From assembly GCA_026398815.1 (NCBI GenBank), contig JAPLSA010000004.1, positions 1-64,000 on the forward strand: a stretch of DNA of 64,000 nucleotides, in the 5' to 3' direction. This document shows positions 35,594-44,677 of the stretch, piece by piece. Positions within the stretch are counted from its first letter, which is position 1. The number at the start of each line of letters is the position of its first letter. Source of the DNA: Gammaproteobacteria bacterium (GTDB lineage: Bacteria; Pseudomonadota; Gammaproteobacteria; Nevskiales; Nevskiaceae). The notes under the pieces were generated by a model. The model was not told the DNA's origin. It saw only the letters and a list, made by a program, of their open reading frames with translations, and made no database searches. The position numbers were made by a program, and so were the translations under genes.

Positions 35594-36637
35594 CTAGTTC
35601 TTCAAATAATGGTTAAGTACCGTTGCCACACGATGTACGGCGGTTACAGTGGGAATGGACAGGCCCATTTCGGACGCTTTGTCGATGAAGGGAAGGAAGA
35701 TCTCTTCGGCCTCCATCTTGCGACCGCGCAGCAGGTCGTCGTGCATGGACGTGCGTGATTGCATGCTGTTGGCCTGCATGTAAGCCCCCACGCCAATCGA
35801 AGACTGCACCGCGTCCTCGAAAGCCATTGAGTCGATCTCCTTTAGACGTGAGAACGGTGCAAAGAAATTCTGTGGCTCATAGCCCAGACCCTTGTAGACC
35901 GAGAGCAGTTCCTTGGTGAGCTGGACGAAATGCTCAGCACCCTCGCGAATCTTGATTCCGTCGACGAAATACAGTGTCCGGATTGCGGGCAAGGTGGAGA
36001 TCGACCAGGCGGAGGCGCTGGCGACCTGCGTCAACTTCTCCCAGGTCACCTGCATGATGTTGTCGACCGCCGCGGAATTGAGGCCGGCATTCGTGAACGC
36101 CGTGGCCAACCTTTTCGCACGAATGGATTCGGTTCCGTCGAGCTCGCCGAAGTAGGCCGTCGTGGTCGAGGTAAGGTGGTTGTCAACGTGCCCGGGACCG
36201 ATCAGTGTGCCTCCCTCGACGGTCACGGCACCAATCACCTTGCGTGGATCGATCCAGCGGCCGAGCTTGTCGGTGCGTAGCGGGTCATTCTGGAGCGATA
36301 GCACCGTGTCTACCCGAGGGCGCAGGCCGACGGCCCCCTCAAGCGCACTTTCGGTGTCCTTGCTCTTGACCAAGAGGATCATATAGTCGAAGTGACCGTC
36401 CGCCGCGTCTGCGGTGGTGACAGTGCTAAGGTTCTGGCAGATGCGGAATTCGCCGAGACGGCCGGTGATTCGCAGCCCATTTCGACGGATGGCCTCAACG
36501 TGTGTGGGCCTTCCAATTAACGTCACGTCGACGCCTGAGTGGGCCAAGTAGCCACCGATCACGGAGCCGAGACCGCCTGCGCCCAGAATGCAGACTCGCA
36601 TTCGACCGCTCTGGTCTGTCATCGATTCTGTGCTCAT
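35594..36637 (-). CDS. Ketopantoate reductase (PanE/ApbA)-family dehydrogenase
   Basis: 347 aa. The N-terminal Rossmann motif is RVCILGAGGLGSVIGGYLAHSG, with ILLVKSKDTESAL and the C-terminal helical domain including NIMQVTWEKLTQVASASAWS and a late block GRKMEAEEI, as in PanE C-terminal domains. NADP-dependent 2-oxoacid reductase fold. In a catabolic cluster it may act on a hydroxy/oxo-acid rather than ketopantoate. Start ATG 36637 (MSTESM); a longer frame to 36748 lacks support. Confidence 0.85.
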   Translation of the reverse strand: MSTESMTDQSGRMRVCILGAGGLGSVIGGYLAHSGVDVTLIGRPTHVEAIRRNGLRITGRLGEFRICQNLSTVTTADAADGHFDYMILLVKSKDTESALEGAVGLRPRVDTVLSLQNDPLRTDKLGRWIDPRKVIGAVTVEGGTLIGPGHVDNHLTSTTTAYFGELDGTESIRAKRLATAFTNAGLNSAAVDNIMQVTWEKLTQVASASAWSISTLPAIRTLYFVDGIKIREGAEHFVQLTKELLSVYKGLGYEPQNFFAPFSRLKEIDSMAFEDAVQSSIGVGAYMQANSMQSRTSMHDDLLRGRKMEAEEIFLPFIDKASEMGLSIPTVTAVHRVATVLNHYLKN

Positions 36638-36827
36638 GCGTTGCCCATTGGCTTGATCTTGGCGACGACCCGTTGGCTGTGGGTCCGTCTCGCCTTGCTT
36701 CCCTCTTTCCGAGGCGGCTCGCCAAGTAGCCCCGAGACCCTCCGCCACGGTCTGTAAACCTCGGCAAGAGACGCGAATAGTGGCGCGCTAACTAGGATCA
36801 TCTTGCACTACAGGTTAGACCATTCAA

Positions 36828-37898
36828 TCAGGGCATTTTCGAGATGTGCGATTCGTCGGTGAACTTGTCGTAGAAGATGCGATCAATCGTCATGCCCGCT
36901 TCGGTCATGGATGCGATACCCGCGTCGATCATCCCGGGCGGCCCGCACATGTAACCCTCGGCCTGCGACCAGTCGATGCCTGGCATCACATCGGTGATGA
37001 ATTGCGTGACCAGACCACGCGCTCCTTTCCATTCACTGTCGGCGGGCTCATGCGACAGCACCGGCAAGAACGTGAAGCGATCGGCCCAGCCCTGTTCCAG
37101 TTGCTTGATCTGCTCCAGGCCATACAGATCCCGGAGCGTGCGTGCGCCGAACAGGAAGGCGCAAGGTCGCTTGACGCGATTCTTGCGCGCATCTTCGAGC
37201 ACGCTCATCAGGGGCGCGAGGCCAGAGCCGCCTGCAATGCAGATCATGGGGCCGTTGCCGGCGTGCAGGTGAAAGTTTCCGTGCGGTCCATCGACATCGA
37301 TGGGAGTCTCGTCCAGCGCGCCCTTGAACAGGTCTTCGGTAAACGCGCCGTTGGGGACTTTGCGGATAAAGAAATTGATCTGCTGGCGACCGTCGCGCGT
37401 CGGCGCATCGGCGAAGGAATAATTGCGCGCGCGGCCGATGTTCGGAACCTTGAGGTTGGCATACTGCCCGGCCACGAAGTGGATCGGTCGATCCAGTTCG
37501 AGCCTCACCTTGAGGATGTCGTGCGTGAGTTCCTCGCGCGCCACCAACCGGGCCTCGAATTTTTCAGGCGCAGGGACATCCGCCCCACTGGCTTCGACCT
37601 CCACCTGGGTCAATCCATCCTTGGGCACCGCCTGACAGGCCAGGATGAATCCGGCGGCAATTTCCTGCTGCGAGAGTGTGTAGCCAAAATCCGTCAGCGC
37701 ACTGACCCTGCCTGCCTTGAGTCTGCACTTGCAGGAACCACAGGTGCCCACGGTGCAGTTGTGTGGAAACGGCACCTTGTTGGCCAATGCCGCTTCCAGC
37801 ATGGTCTGTCCTCGGGGGACTTCGAAGCGTGCGCCGAATGGGAGCACTTCTACGATCTTGGCTTCTTTCGGGCCAAACAGGTTTTTCAAAATTCCCAT
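36828..37898 (-). CDS. xylA: Monooxygenase electron-transfer component (ferredoxin-FNR, XylA-like)
   Basis: 356 aa. N-terminal [2Fe-2S] plant-type ferredoxin domain with CTVGTCGSC and the fourth cysteine in ILACQ. It is followed by an FAD-binding domain (RARNYSFADAP) and an NAD-binding domain (ICIAGGSGLAPLMSVLED; GYMCGPPGMIDA). The order ferredoxin-FAD-NAD and the length match XylA, the reductase of xylene monooxygenase, and CymAb. It would feed either XylM-like hydroxylase of the island. It could also serve the Rieske dioxygenase, whose dedicated reductase is absent here. Confidence 0.88.
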   Translation of the reverse strand: MGILKNLFGPKEAKIVEVLPFGARFEVPRGQTMLEAALANKVPFPHNCTVGTCGSCKCRLKAGRVSALTDFGYTLSQQEIAAGFILACQAVPKDGLTQVEVEASGADVPAPEKFEARLVAREELTHDILKVRLELDRPIHFVAGQYANLKVPNIGRARNYSFADAPTRDGRQQINFFIRKVPNGAFTEDLFKGALDETPIDVDGPHGNFHLHAGNGPMICIAGGSGLAPLMSVLEDARKNRVKRPCAFLFGARTLRDLYGLEQIKQLEQGWADRFTFLPVLSHEPADSEWKGARGLVTQFITDVMPGIDWSQAEGYMCGPPGMIDAGIASMTEAGMTIDRIFYDKFTDESHISKMP

Positions 37899-38347
37899 CT
37901 GCGTGTCCTGATATTTGGGCGAGAAATCGATCGCGCAACGCGCGCCCGATTACTAGGCCACTGACCCTTGCGGAAAACTTCTGGACGAAATTGCATTTTT
38001 CTGTGAACGCCGTATCCGGCGTTGCAGCTGAGTCAGCGGGCGATGTTGTTGTATCCCGACACCTTCATGCCAGGCTCTGTAATTAAGGGAGATACCATCC
38101 TTTCTTCCCGCCCAAAATAGTAGAGGTATACCGTGGCGTACTGCTATTCGCTGTTATCGAGTGATCACCTGATTGGCATCTCAGAATGCAGTGAATCTCT
38201 ACAGAAGGTGCTCGTGTCCTTGAGTCGGCTCACCTTAAGAAACAGGCCACAGTGATAGTCAAAACGGCATCGTCTATTCGATACAAATCGTGTGGCGTTG
38301 CTTTCGCAATGGCTTCTGGACGACTCCTGTAACCGCTAATCGCCGAT
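37899..38347. other. 449-bp gap without a recognisable gene
   Basis: Lower GC than the flanks and no coding potential. It must carry the promoter for the reductase gene and the 3' end of the upstream aldehyde dehydrogenase transcript. I see no clear promoter or terminator. Confidence 0.45.
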
Positions 38348-39796
38348 TCAACCCATGACATAGGTGGACTTGTATTGCAGGTAGCTGGACAAGGTTTCCG
38401 GACCTAGTTCACGCCCCAGGCCACTGGCCTTGATGCCGCCAAAGGGCGCGCCCACCGAGGGCACGTAGCCGTTGATCCCGATGGTGCCGGTCTGGACCTG
38501 ATCGGCCACGGCGCGGGCACGCGCGACGTCCTGGCTCCACACCGAGCCGCCCAGCCCGTAGATGGAATCGTTGGCAATCTGCACGGCGTCAGCTTCATCC
38601 CGGTAGGGAATCACCGTGAGCACCGGGCCGAAGATTTCTTCGCGTGCGATGTGGGTCTTGTTGCTGACGTCCGCAAAAATGGTGGGCTCTACGAACCAGC
38701 CCTTGTCCTGACCCTTGGGCTTGCCGCCGCCGGTCACGATGCGGCCTTCGCTGCGTCCCTTTTTAATCATGCCGAGCACCCGGTCGCGGTGCAGCGCCGA
38801 AGCCATGGGTCCGATCTGGGTGCCCGGATCCAGCGAGTCGCCGACCTTGAGGCCCTGGGCCATGGCGGCGAGCGCTTCCACCACTTCGCCGTAGCGACTC
38901 TGCGGCGCCAGGATGCGGGTGCAGGAGTAGCAGGTCTGCCCGTTGTTGAACAAGGACGTGGTGGGAAGCCCTGCGACCAACGCATTGAGGTCCACGTCGT
39001 CCAGGATGATGGCAGCCGACTTGCCGCCGAGTTCCAAGGTCACTGGGCGCAGCAATTCGCCGCAGGCGCGTGCGATGGCGCGGCCCGCGCCGGTGGAGCC
39101 GGTGAAGGCCACCTTGTCCACACCCGGATGCGAAACCAGATAAGCACCGGCTTCGCGATCCGCTGGCACCCAGTTCAGCACGCCGGCCGGCACGCCAGCT
39201 TCATGGGCGGCATCGGCAATCAGATAGCTGTCCAGAATCGTGCCGGGCGAAGGCTTGATAACCACAGTGCAGCCGGCGGCCATGGCGGGCGCGATCTTGC
39301 TGAAGGCCAGGGTGACGGGGAAATTCCAGGGCACGATGGCCGCCACCACGCCCATGGCCTTGCGCCCGACCCAGGTTTGCTTGCCCATCTGCGACGGGCG
39401 CTCTTCTTCTGCCGCCACACTCTCGGCCAGGCTGGCGTAGAACTGCATCAGGCCCACCGGCAACTGCCCTTCAAAAGTTTCACTGATCGCCACCGGCATG
39501 CCGTTTTGTGCACTGACGGCGCGTGCGATCTCGCCGCTGCGCGCGGCCAACGCTGCGACGAACCGGTTCATCACCTCGACGCGTTCGGCGGGTGTGCTGC
39601 GGCCCCAGGGGCCTTTGTCGAATGCGTCGCGCGCTGCGGCGACGGCGCGATCCACGTCGGCATCCACCGCTTCCGGCGTAGAACCCAATTCTGCTTCAGT
39701 GTTGGCGTTGATCAGCGTGAATCGACGATCCGACGAAGGGGCGACCCACTCGCCGTTGATGTAAAAATGATCGCGGTTAGAAAGATGACTAGTCAT
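38348..39796 (-). CDS. xylC: Aromatic aldehyde dehydrogenase (XylC-like)
   Basis: 482 aa NAD-dependent aldehyde dehydrogenase. Conserved VVAAIVPWNFPVTLAFSKIAPA, cofactor motif FTGSTGAGR, general base Glu in LELGGKSA and nucleophile Cys in NNGQTCYSCTR, then EEIFGPVL and APFGGIKASGLGRE. With the adjacent benzyl-alcohol-type dehydrogenase it would oxidise an aryl aldehyde to the acid, as XylC does in the TOL upper pathway. The exact substrate is inferred from context. Confidence 0.88.
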   Translation of the reverse strand: MTSHLSNRDHFYINGEWVAPSSDRRFTLINANTEAELGSTPEAVDADVDRAVAAARDAFDKGPWGRSTPAERVEVMNRFVAALAARSGEIARAVSAQNGMPVAISETFEGQLPVGLMQFYASLAESVAAEEERPSQMGKQTWVGRKAMGVVAAIVPWNFPVTLAFSKIAPAMAAGCTVVIKPSPGTILDSYLIADAAHEAGVPAGVLNWVPADREAGAYLVSHPGVDKVAFTGSTGAGRAIARACGELLRPVTLELGGKSAAIILDDVDLNALVAGLPTTSLFNNGQTCYSCTRILAPQSRYGEVVEALAAMAQGLKVGDSLDPGTQIGPMASALHRDRVLGMIKKGRSEGRIVTGGGKPKGQDKGWFVEPTIFADVSNKTHIAREEIFGPVLTVIPYRDEADAVQIANDSIYGLGGSVWSQDVARARAVADQVQTGTIGINGYVPSVGAPFGGIKASGLGRELGPETLSSYLQYKSTYVMG

Positions 39797-40030
39797 GACT
39801 TATCTGGATGGGTACGTTGAACATAAGGGATGAATCACCTCGAACAACCTGTTGGCGTCGAGGTTTTTTCAAATCGTTTGGTGAGTTACCTTTGGGGCTC
39901 TTAGGGCTGCTGAACGCGAGGAATCGGAAAAAAGCGCACAAACAATCGCGAAGCCTTGGCACCGGTCGCCCCTCTGAATAGTAAGTGACGGGCACTGGCC
40001 TCAGTGCTTGAGTCGGCCCTCATCTTTGTC

Positions 40031-41140
40031 TCAAAAGATCAGCACCGGCTTGATTACGGCCCCCGACTCAGCCGCATGCGCCGCCTCGTTGATCGATTCA
40101 AAAGGGAACTTGCCGATCAGTTTGTCGAACGGGAATTTTCCGGCGCGATACCAGCCAAGCATGGTGGGAATGAAGGTCTGTGGATTGGAGTCTCCCTCAA
40201 TAATGTATTTTGCAGTGATCCCCCGGAACAGCATGCTCATCATATTGGCAGGCAGCATCGCCTCTGGCGGCGCAGCGCCAACCATGCCGAGCACCCCTCC
40301 AGGCAATAGAGCCTCAACCGCAATGCCGACAACGCTCGGGATCCCTGTGGTGTCGAAAGCGAAATTGACGCCGCCGCCTCCCAGACGCTTGATTTCCTCC
40401 AGCACATCCTTTGTCTCGGATGGATTGATCACGTGTGTTGCACCCAATTCTTTTGCGACCGCAGCGCGATTTTCATTAGGTTCAACCACGATCACGGTCC
40501 CACCGTCGAGGGCGCGCGCTGCGAGCAAAGCACTCAGGCCGACGCCACCTCCACCAAAAATCGCAAGGCTATCCCCTGCTTTCAGCCCAAGGGAATTGGC
40601 GACCGCACCGGCCCCGGTCTGCACACCGCAACCCAGCGGCCCAAGCAATTCCAAAGGCAGATCAGCGTCCACCACCACGGTATTGGCCTCGCGTGCGATG
40701 GCGTGCGTTGCGAACGACGACTGACTGAAGAACACGGCATGGACGACATCGCCGTTCTGTTGGATCGGCGTCGTGCCGTCCATGCGCCTTCCTGAGAAAT
40801 TCCGCGGAACGAATTCAAAGCAAGTGGCGGGGCTGTCGTGCCGGCAATTACGGCATTGACCACAGGAATCAAAGCTCAATACCACGTGATCGCCCTGCTT
40901 CACGCGAGTGACCTTGGCCCCCACTCGTTCCACCACGCCGGAACCTTCATGCCCAAGTACGATCGGCATGGGTGCCGGCAGGACACCGCTGCGGCAGGAC
41001 AGATCGGTATGACAGATACCGGACCCGACCATGCGTACCAGCACTTCGTCGTCATGCGGTTCGGCGAGGTCCACTTCTTCGATTGCCCAAGGGGACCCTA
41101 CGGCGCGAGTCACCGCCGCACGAATGGTTCTTCTGTTCAC
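40031..41140 (-). CDS. xylB: Zinc-dependent aryl-alcohol dehydrogenase (XylB-like)
   Basis: 369 aa MDR. Catalytic zinc ligands in GICHTDLSC and GHEGSGVVERVG; structural zinc loop CGQCRNCRHDSPATC; cofactor motif AIFGGGGVGLSALLAA. Size and blocks such as GPLGCGVQTGAGAV match benzyl alcohol dehydrogenase. It would oxidise the benzylic alcohol made by the XylM-like hydroxylase. Separated from the dehydrogenase downstream by 234 bp. Confidence 0.88.
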   Translation of the reverse strand: MNRRTIRAAVTRAVGSPWAIEEVDLAEPHDDEVLVRMVGSGICHTDLSCRSGVLPAPMPIVLGHEGSGVVERVGAKVTRVKQGDHVVLSFDSCGQCRNCRHDSPATCFEFVPRNFSGRRMDGTTPIQQNGDVVHAVFFSQSSFATHAIAREANTVVVDADLPLELLGPLGCGVQTGAGAVANSLGLKAGDSLAIFGGGGVGLSALLAARALDGGTVIVVEPNENRAAVAKELGATHVINPSETKDVLEEIKRLGGGGVNFAFDTTGIPSVVGIAVEALLPGGVLGMVGAAPPEAMLPANMMSMLFRGITAKYIIEGDSNPQTFIPTMLGWYRAGKFPFDKLIGKFPFESINEAAHAAESGAVIKPVLIF

Positions 41141-41831
41141 TTAATTGGCTCCTCTTCCAAAAACACTATGCTCTGGTATTGCACAGTCATAAGCATGGCA
41201 GTATTACGGACGTTTCTGATTAGTATCACAATGGTTCTTTGCGCAGATCGTTCTCCTCCTGCCATTTCCCAATGTCCTGGAGAAGCGATTTAACCTAATG
41301 AGGTCGCTTCGCGTGTCCGCCTTCACAATCATGAGACGCGGGTCGTTAGTGTGATCAGTACCACTCATCAGCCTTAAGGTCGAGGCGACTCGTCGGCTAT
41401 GCGCTTGGGTGACGGGCAACATCTACACCAAGATTTCTGATTGACTGGCGTACGTAGCGGCCGCCCGGACTTATTCCAGAAAGACTTGGCACGGTCGATC
41501 CGGCAGACGATTGATCCGATCCTGATCCTGAGCGGCGTGATGTAGGCGTTTGGTCACCGGCGTCACTGATGGACCAACATACATTCGGACTTGGGCTATT
41601 AGTACCGCAGTGATGACAGGCGCCGACTCGATCAGGCCAACCGAACGCAAACGAGCATGAGTCGTCGAGCAAGCTAGTTGGACAGCGCGGTCCCCGAATC
41701 ATTCTTGGAAGGCAGGAAGAAGGAGCGTGTAAAGAAGCGGATTAATTCGAACCTCGCATCCGGGGAGCACGCGAAGGCACGCAAAATAGAAACGACCTCC
41801 TTGTCCACTAAGCCACGGAAATTACCGACTG
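41141..41831. other. 691-bp gap without a recognisable gene
   Basis: Between pdxA2 and the alcohol dehydrogenase gene. Frames are short and of non-coding character. I see no terminal repeats, tRNA or hairpin with a T-run. It likely contains the adh promoter and insertion debris. Confidence 0.45.
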
Positions 41832-42815
41832 CTAGATTGCCGAGAAGCCTTGGCCGGCAGCCAAACTCGCGGCATCCAGGATTGCGTTGAGCATCATCGA
41901 CGGGTCTGCGTGTCCGGTTCCGACGATGTCGTAAGCCGTTCCATGGGCCACGCTGGTGTGGACGTAGGGCGGCCCCAGGAACAGAACGCTATTGCCGGAA
42001 AATCCCCAGGTCTTGATGGCGATGTGACCCTGGTCGTGGTAGAGCGCGATCACGGCGTCAAACCGTCCTTCTATGCATTGCCGAAAGACCGAATCGGGGC
42101 TTATGGGTCCCTCCACGGCGATGCCCTGCGATCGGGCGCGCGCTACGGCCGGCTCGAGGGCCGCCTTCTCTTCATCGCCTGACGCATGTGGATTGAATCC
42201 GGCGACCGCAATGCGCCCCGCGCTCACGCCTCTGGCATTGAGGAAGTGCGACAGGCAGGCGATGAGACGATAGACCGATTCGACCGTTATCACCGCGGAA
42301 ACTTCCCGTAGTGGCATGTGATCGGTCAAATGCGCAATCACCAATCGTCCAGACCGAAGCAGCAGGTAGGCCGGATCCACGGGAGCATAGCTGGGGACCG
42401 AGCCGAGTGTGCCCGCGAGTTGCATTGCTTTGCCACTGATCGGACCCATCACACATGCATCGATCTGGCCCTCGCGCGCAAGCCCATCGAGATGTTCGAT
42501 CCACGCGCCGGTTGCAGCGCCGCCAACGGCGAGGTCGCCTCCGTAGTGCCTAGCGTCTCCCGCATAGGGAGCAGACTCGAGAACGTCGATGACACCTGGG
42601 TCTGAATCCGTGTCGCGCGGATCGCTGGCGGACCGAACCGCAAGGCCAAGCGCCGTGGCGCGCACCGCCTGCTCGACCACATCTCGACTCCCGACGATTA
42701 AGGGCCGACAGTGTGATTTGATGCTACCAGAGGCCCAAGCTTTGACTGTCACCTCCGGTCCGATTCCATTTGGATCGCCGGTCATGATTCCAACGATGGG
42801 TAACGCGGACTTCAT
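41832..42815 (-). CDS. PdxA2/TphB-like cis-diol dehydrogenase
   Basis: 327 aa from ATG 42815, overlapping the dioxygenase beta stop (ATGA). PdxA family features: IVGIMTGDPNGIGPEV at the N-terminus and metal-ligand blocks TDHMPLREVS, GFNPHASGDEEKAALEPA and ALYHDQGHIAIK, ending AHGTAYDIVGTGHADP. PdxA oxidises 4-phosphohydroxythreonine with decarboxylation. The homologue TphB does the equivalent decarboxylating oxidation of the terephthalate cis-diol. Coupling to a benzoate-type dioxygenase points to the second role here, replacing XylL/BenD. Confidence 0.87.
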   Translation of the reverse strand: MKSALPIVGIMTGDPNGIGPEVTVKAWASGSIKSHCRPLIVGSRDVVEQAVRATALGLAVRSASDPRDTDSDPGVIDVLESAPYAGDARHYGGDLAVGGAATGAWIEHLDGLAREGQIDACVMGPISGKAMQLAGTLGSVPSYAPVDPAYLLLRSGRLVIAHLTDHMPLREVSAVITVESVYRLIACLSHFLNARGVSAGRIAVAGFNPHASGDEEKAALEPAVARARSQGIAVEGPISPDSVFRQCIEGRFDAVIALYHDQGHIAIKTWGFSGNSVLFLGPPYVHTSVAHGTAYDIVGTGHADPSMMLNAILDAASLAAGQGFSAI

Positions 42816-43324
42816 ACGCTGTAGATGTCCAACACCGTCGGGATCAGATCGTTGAGAACCAAGACCTTTTTGCGTCGAATTTTCCAGCCAGCCGGGTCGG
42901 CGACCAGTAGATACTCGGCGTGCCCGAAGAATTGCGTCTGCTCGCCCTTGCGGAACAGATGCACCACCCAGCGTGTGCGCGCAATCACGGTCCCGTCGGC
43001 CTGCGGCAGCACGCGGATGTTGCTCATCATGTGGCAGGTGCGCGGCAGCGGCGTGGAAGCAGCTGAGCGTCCCGTGCGCAGGCGAAATACACGGTCCTCG
43101 AGACCGGCGCGGCCGTTGTAGTAGATCAGCGACATCTCCGCCTGCGGATCGGATGTCGTTTCGTACTCTGAATCCCATGCCGGAATCCAGTACTCGACAG
43201 TCTCCTCGTGCAGGCCCAGCCACGTGTCCCAGTCACGGTCGTCAATGGCCTGCGCCTCGCCCGCGAGAAAGTCAACGATCTCGCTGCGCAGTGCCACGAG
43301 GTCCACGGGAGCAGTGCCGTCCAT
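42812..43324 (-). CDS. Benzoate/toluate-type dioxygenase, small (beta) subunit
   Basis: 170 aa NTF2-like beta subunit. Starts APVDLVALRSEIVDFLAGEAQAIDDRDWDTWLGLHEETVEYWIPAWDSE, the typical BenB/XylY beginning, and continues with SLIYYNGRAGLEDRVFRLRTGRS and RTCHMMSNIRV. It supports the alpha trimer. ATG 43324 shares one base with the alpha stop (TGATG). Confidence 0.92.
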   Translation of the reverse strand: MDGTAPVDLVALRSEIVDFLAGEAQAIDDRDWDTWLGLHEETVEYWIPAWDSEYETTSDPQAEMSLIYYNGRAGLEDRVFRLRTGRSAASTPLPRTCHMMSNIRVLPQADGTVIARTRWVVHLFRKGEQTQFFGHAEYLLVADPAGWKIRRKKVLVLNDLIPTVLDIYSV

Positions 43325-44658
43325 CACTCGATCCCCCCCAACACAGGCCCCATCAATTCCGCCCAGCGTCTGTGCTGGGCAAGGAAGACGCCTTCGTCGT
43401 CGATGCGCACGCCCGACGATGAAGGTTTGATGCCGAGCGCCCGCGCCCGATCGTCTGCTCCGACGATCTCGTGCGCCGCTCCGCGGCTCATCTCGCTCCA
43501 GCGGATCACGCTGGTGTGCCTGCATCCATTGTGCGATTCCTCGAATTCGGTCAGATCGTCCGGGGTCGCCATGCCGCTCGCGTTGAAGAAGTCCTCATAC
43601 TGACGAATGCGGTGCGCCCGCGCCGCCCGCTCCTCACCAATTGGGGCGAAGCAGAAAATGGTGACCTCGGTCTTGTCCACCGTCAGGGGCCGCAGAATCC
43701 GGATCTGGCTGCTCATCTGGTCCATCAGGAACACGTTGGGATAGAGCAGCACGTTGCGCAGTCGGCCCACCGTCCACGCCATTCGCTCTGCGCCCATCTC
43801 GCGCTCGAGTTCCTCGCGCCGCGACCACAGCGGCCGCGCCTCGGGATTTGTCCAGTCCGACCAGATCATGGTGTGGCCATTGCCCAACTCGTAGAACCCA
43901 CCCGCCGCATTCGGGATGCCGCCGGCGTTCATCGCCCGGGTCTTCTCGCCTGGCGTTTTTGAGCGCGCCCGCTGCTTCATCGTCGACACATAATTCGCGT
44001 GCACCGATCCGACGTGATAGCCGTCGACGCCGTTCTCCGCCTGCAGCTTCCAGTTGCCAGCGTAGGTGTACTTGGAGTGCCCCTTGAGGACCTCTACGCC
44101 GTTTGGCGCCTGGTCCACCACCATGTCGATAAAAATTTTCGCATCCGCGAGATAATCGATCAGTGGGGGCGCAGCCTCGTTGAGTGTTCCAAAAAGGAAC
44201 CCTCGGTAGTTCTCAAGCCGGACCTTGCGCAGCCCGAGCTTGGTCTTGTCAAAGCCCGGGGGGTACCCTGCACCAATTTCCGCCATTGGAGCCGCGAGAT
44301 TTCCGTCCAAATCAAACGACCAGCCATGGAACGGGCAGTTGTAATCGCGCGCCGTGCCTTTGGACATACGGCACAAGGTGGCGCCGCGATGCGTGCAGAT
44401 GTTGACCAGGCAGTTGAGCTTCCCGTCGCCGTTTCGGTTGACGATGACGGGAACGCGGCCAATCCACGTGGTCAGGTAATCACGAGGTTTGGGAAGCTGG
44501 CTTTCATGTGCGACATACACCCACACCTTTTCCCATATGTGTTTGAACTCATGCTCAAACAGCGTGGGACAAGTGAAGATGCGACGGTCTACCGCGCGGA
44601 CGCCTCCTTCTCCTTCCAGGAGAAGTGCGTCGGGTGAAACGGCTCTGAGATCGTTCAT
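43324..44658 (-). CDS. Benzoate/toluate-type Rieske dioxygenase, large (alpha) subunit
   Basis: 444 aa. The Rieske [2Fe-2S] ligands are NICTHRGATL (CxH) and YNCPFHGW (CxxH). The mononuclear iron site is ENGVDGYHVGSVHANY, with the later acidic block YEDFFNASGMATPDDL, closely matching BenA/XylX. It adds O2 to the carboxyl-bearing carbon and its neighbour, giving a carboxy cis-diol. Start ATG 44658 has an AGGT-containing leader, 20 bp after the xylM stop; longer upstream frames overlap xylM. No dedicated BenC/XylZ reductase lies in the window. Confidence 0.93.
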   Translation of the reverse strand: MNDLRAVSPDALLLEGEGGVRAVDRRIFTCPTLFEHEFKHIWEKVWVYVAHESQLPKPRDYLTTWIGRVPVIVNRNGDGKLNCLVNICTHRGATLCRMSKGTARDYNCPFHGWSFDLDGNLAAPMAEIGAGYPPGFDKTKLGLRKVRLENYRGFLFGTLNEAAPPLIDYLADAKIFIDMVVDQAPNGVEVLKGHSKYTYAGNWKLQAENGVDGYHVGSVHANYVSTMKQRARSKTPGEKTRAMNAGGIPNAAGGFYELGNGHTMIWSDWTNPEARPLWSRREELEREMGAERMAWTVGRLRNVLLYPNVFLMDQMSSQIRILRPLTVDKTEVTIFCFAPIGEERAARAHRIRQYEDFFNASGMATPDDLTEFEESHNGCRHTSVIRWSEMSRGAAHEIVGADDRARALGIKPSSSGVRIDDEGVFLAQHRRWAELMGPVLGGIE

Positions 44659-44677
44659 TTTGACGTTACCTATCCCA

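Noticed and set aside
41397-41702. Minus-strand frame of 101 codons in the gap before pdxA2
   Set aside because: Composition and lack of motifs indicate chance; no ribosome binding site.
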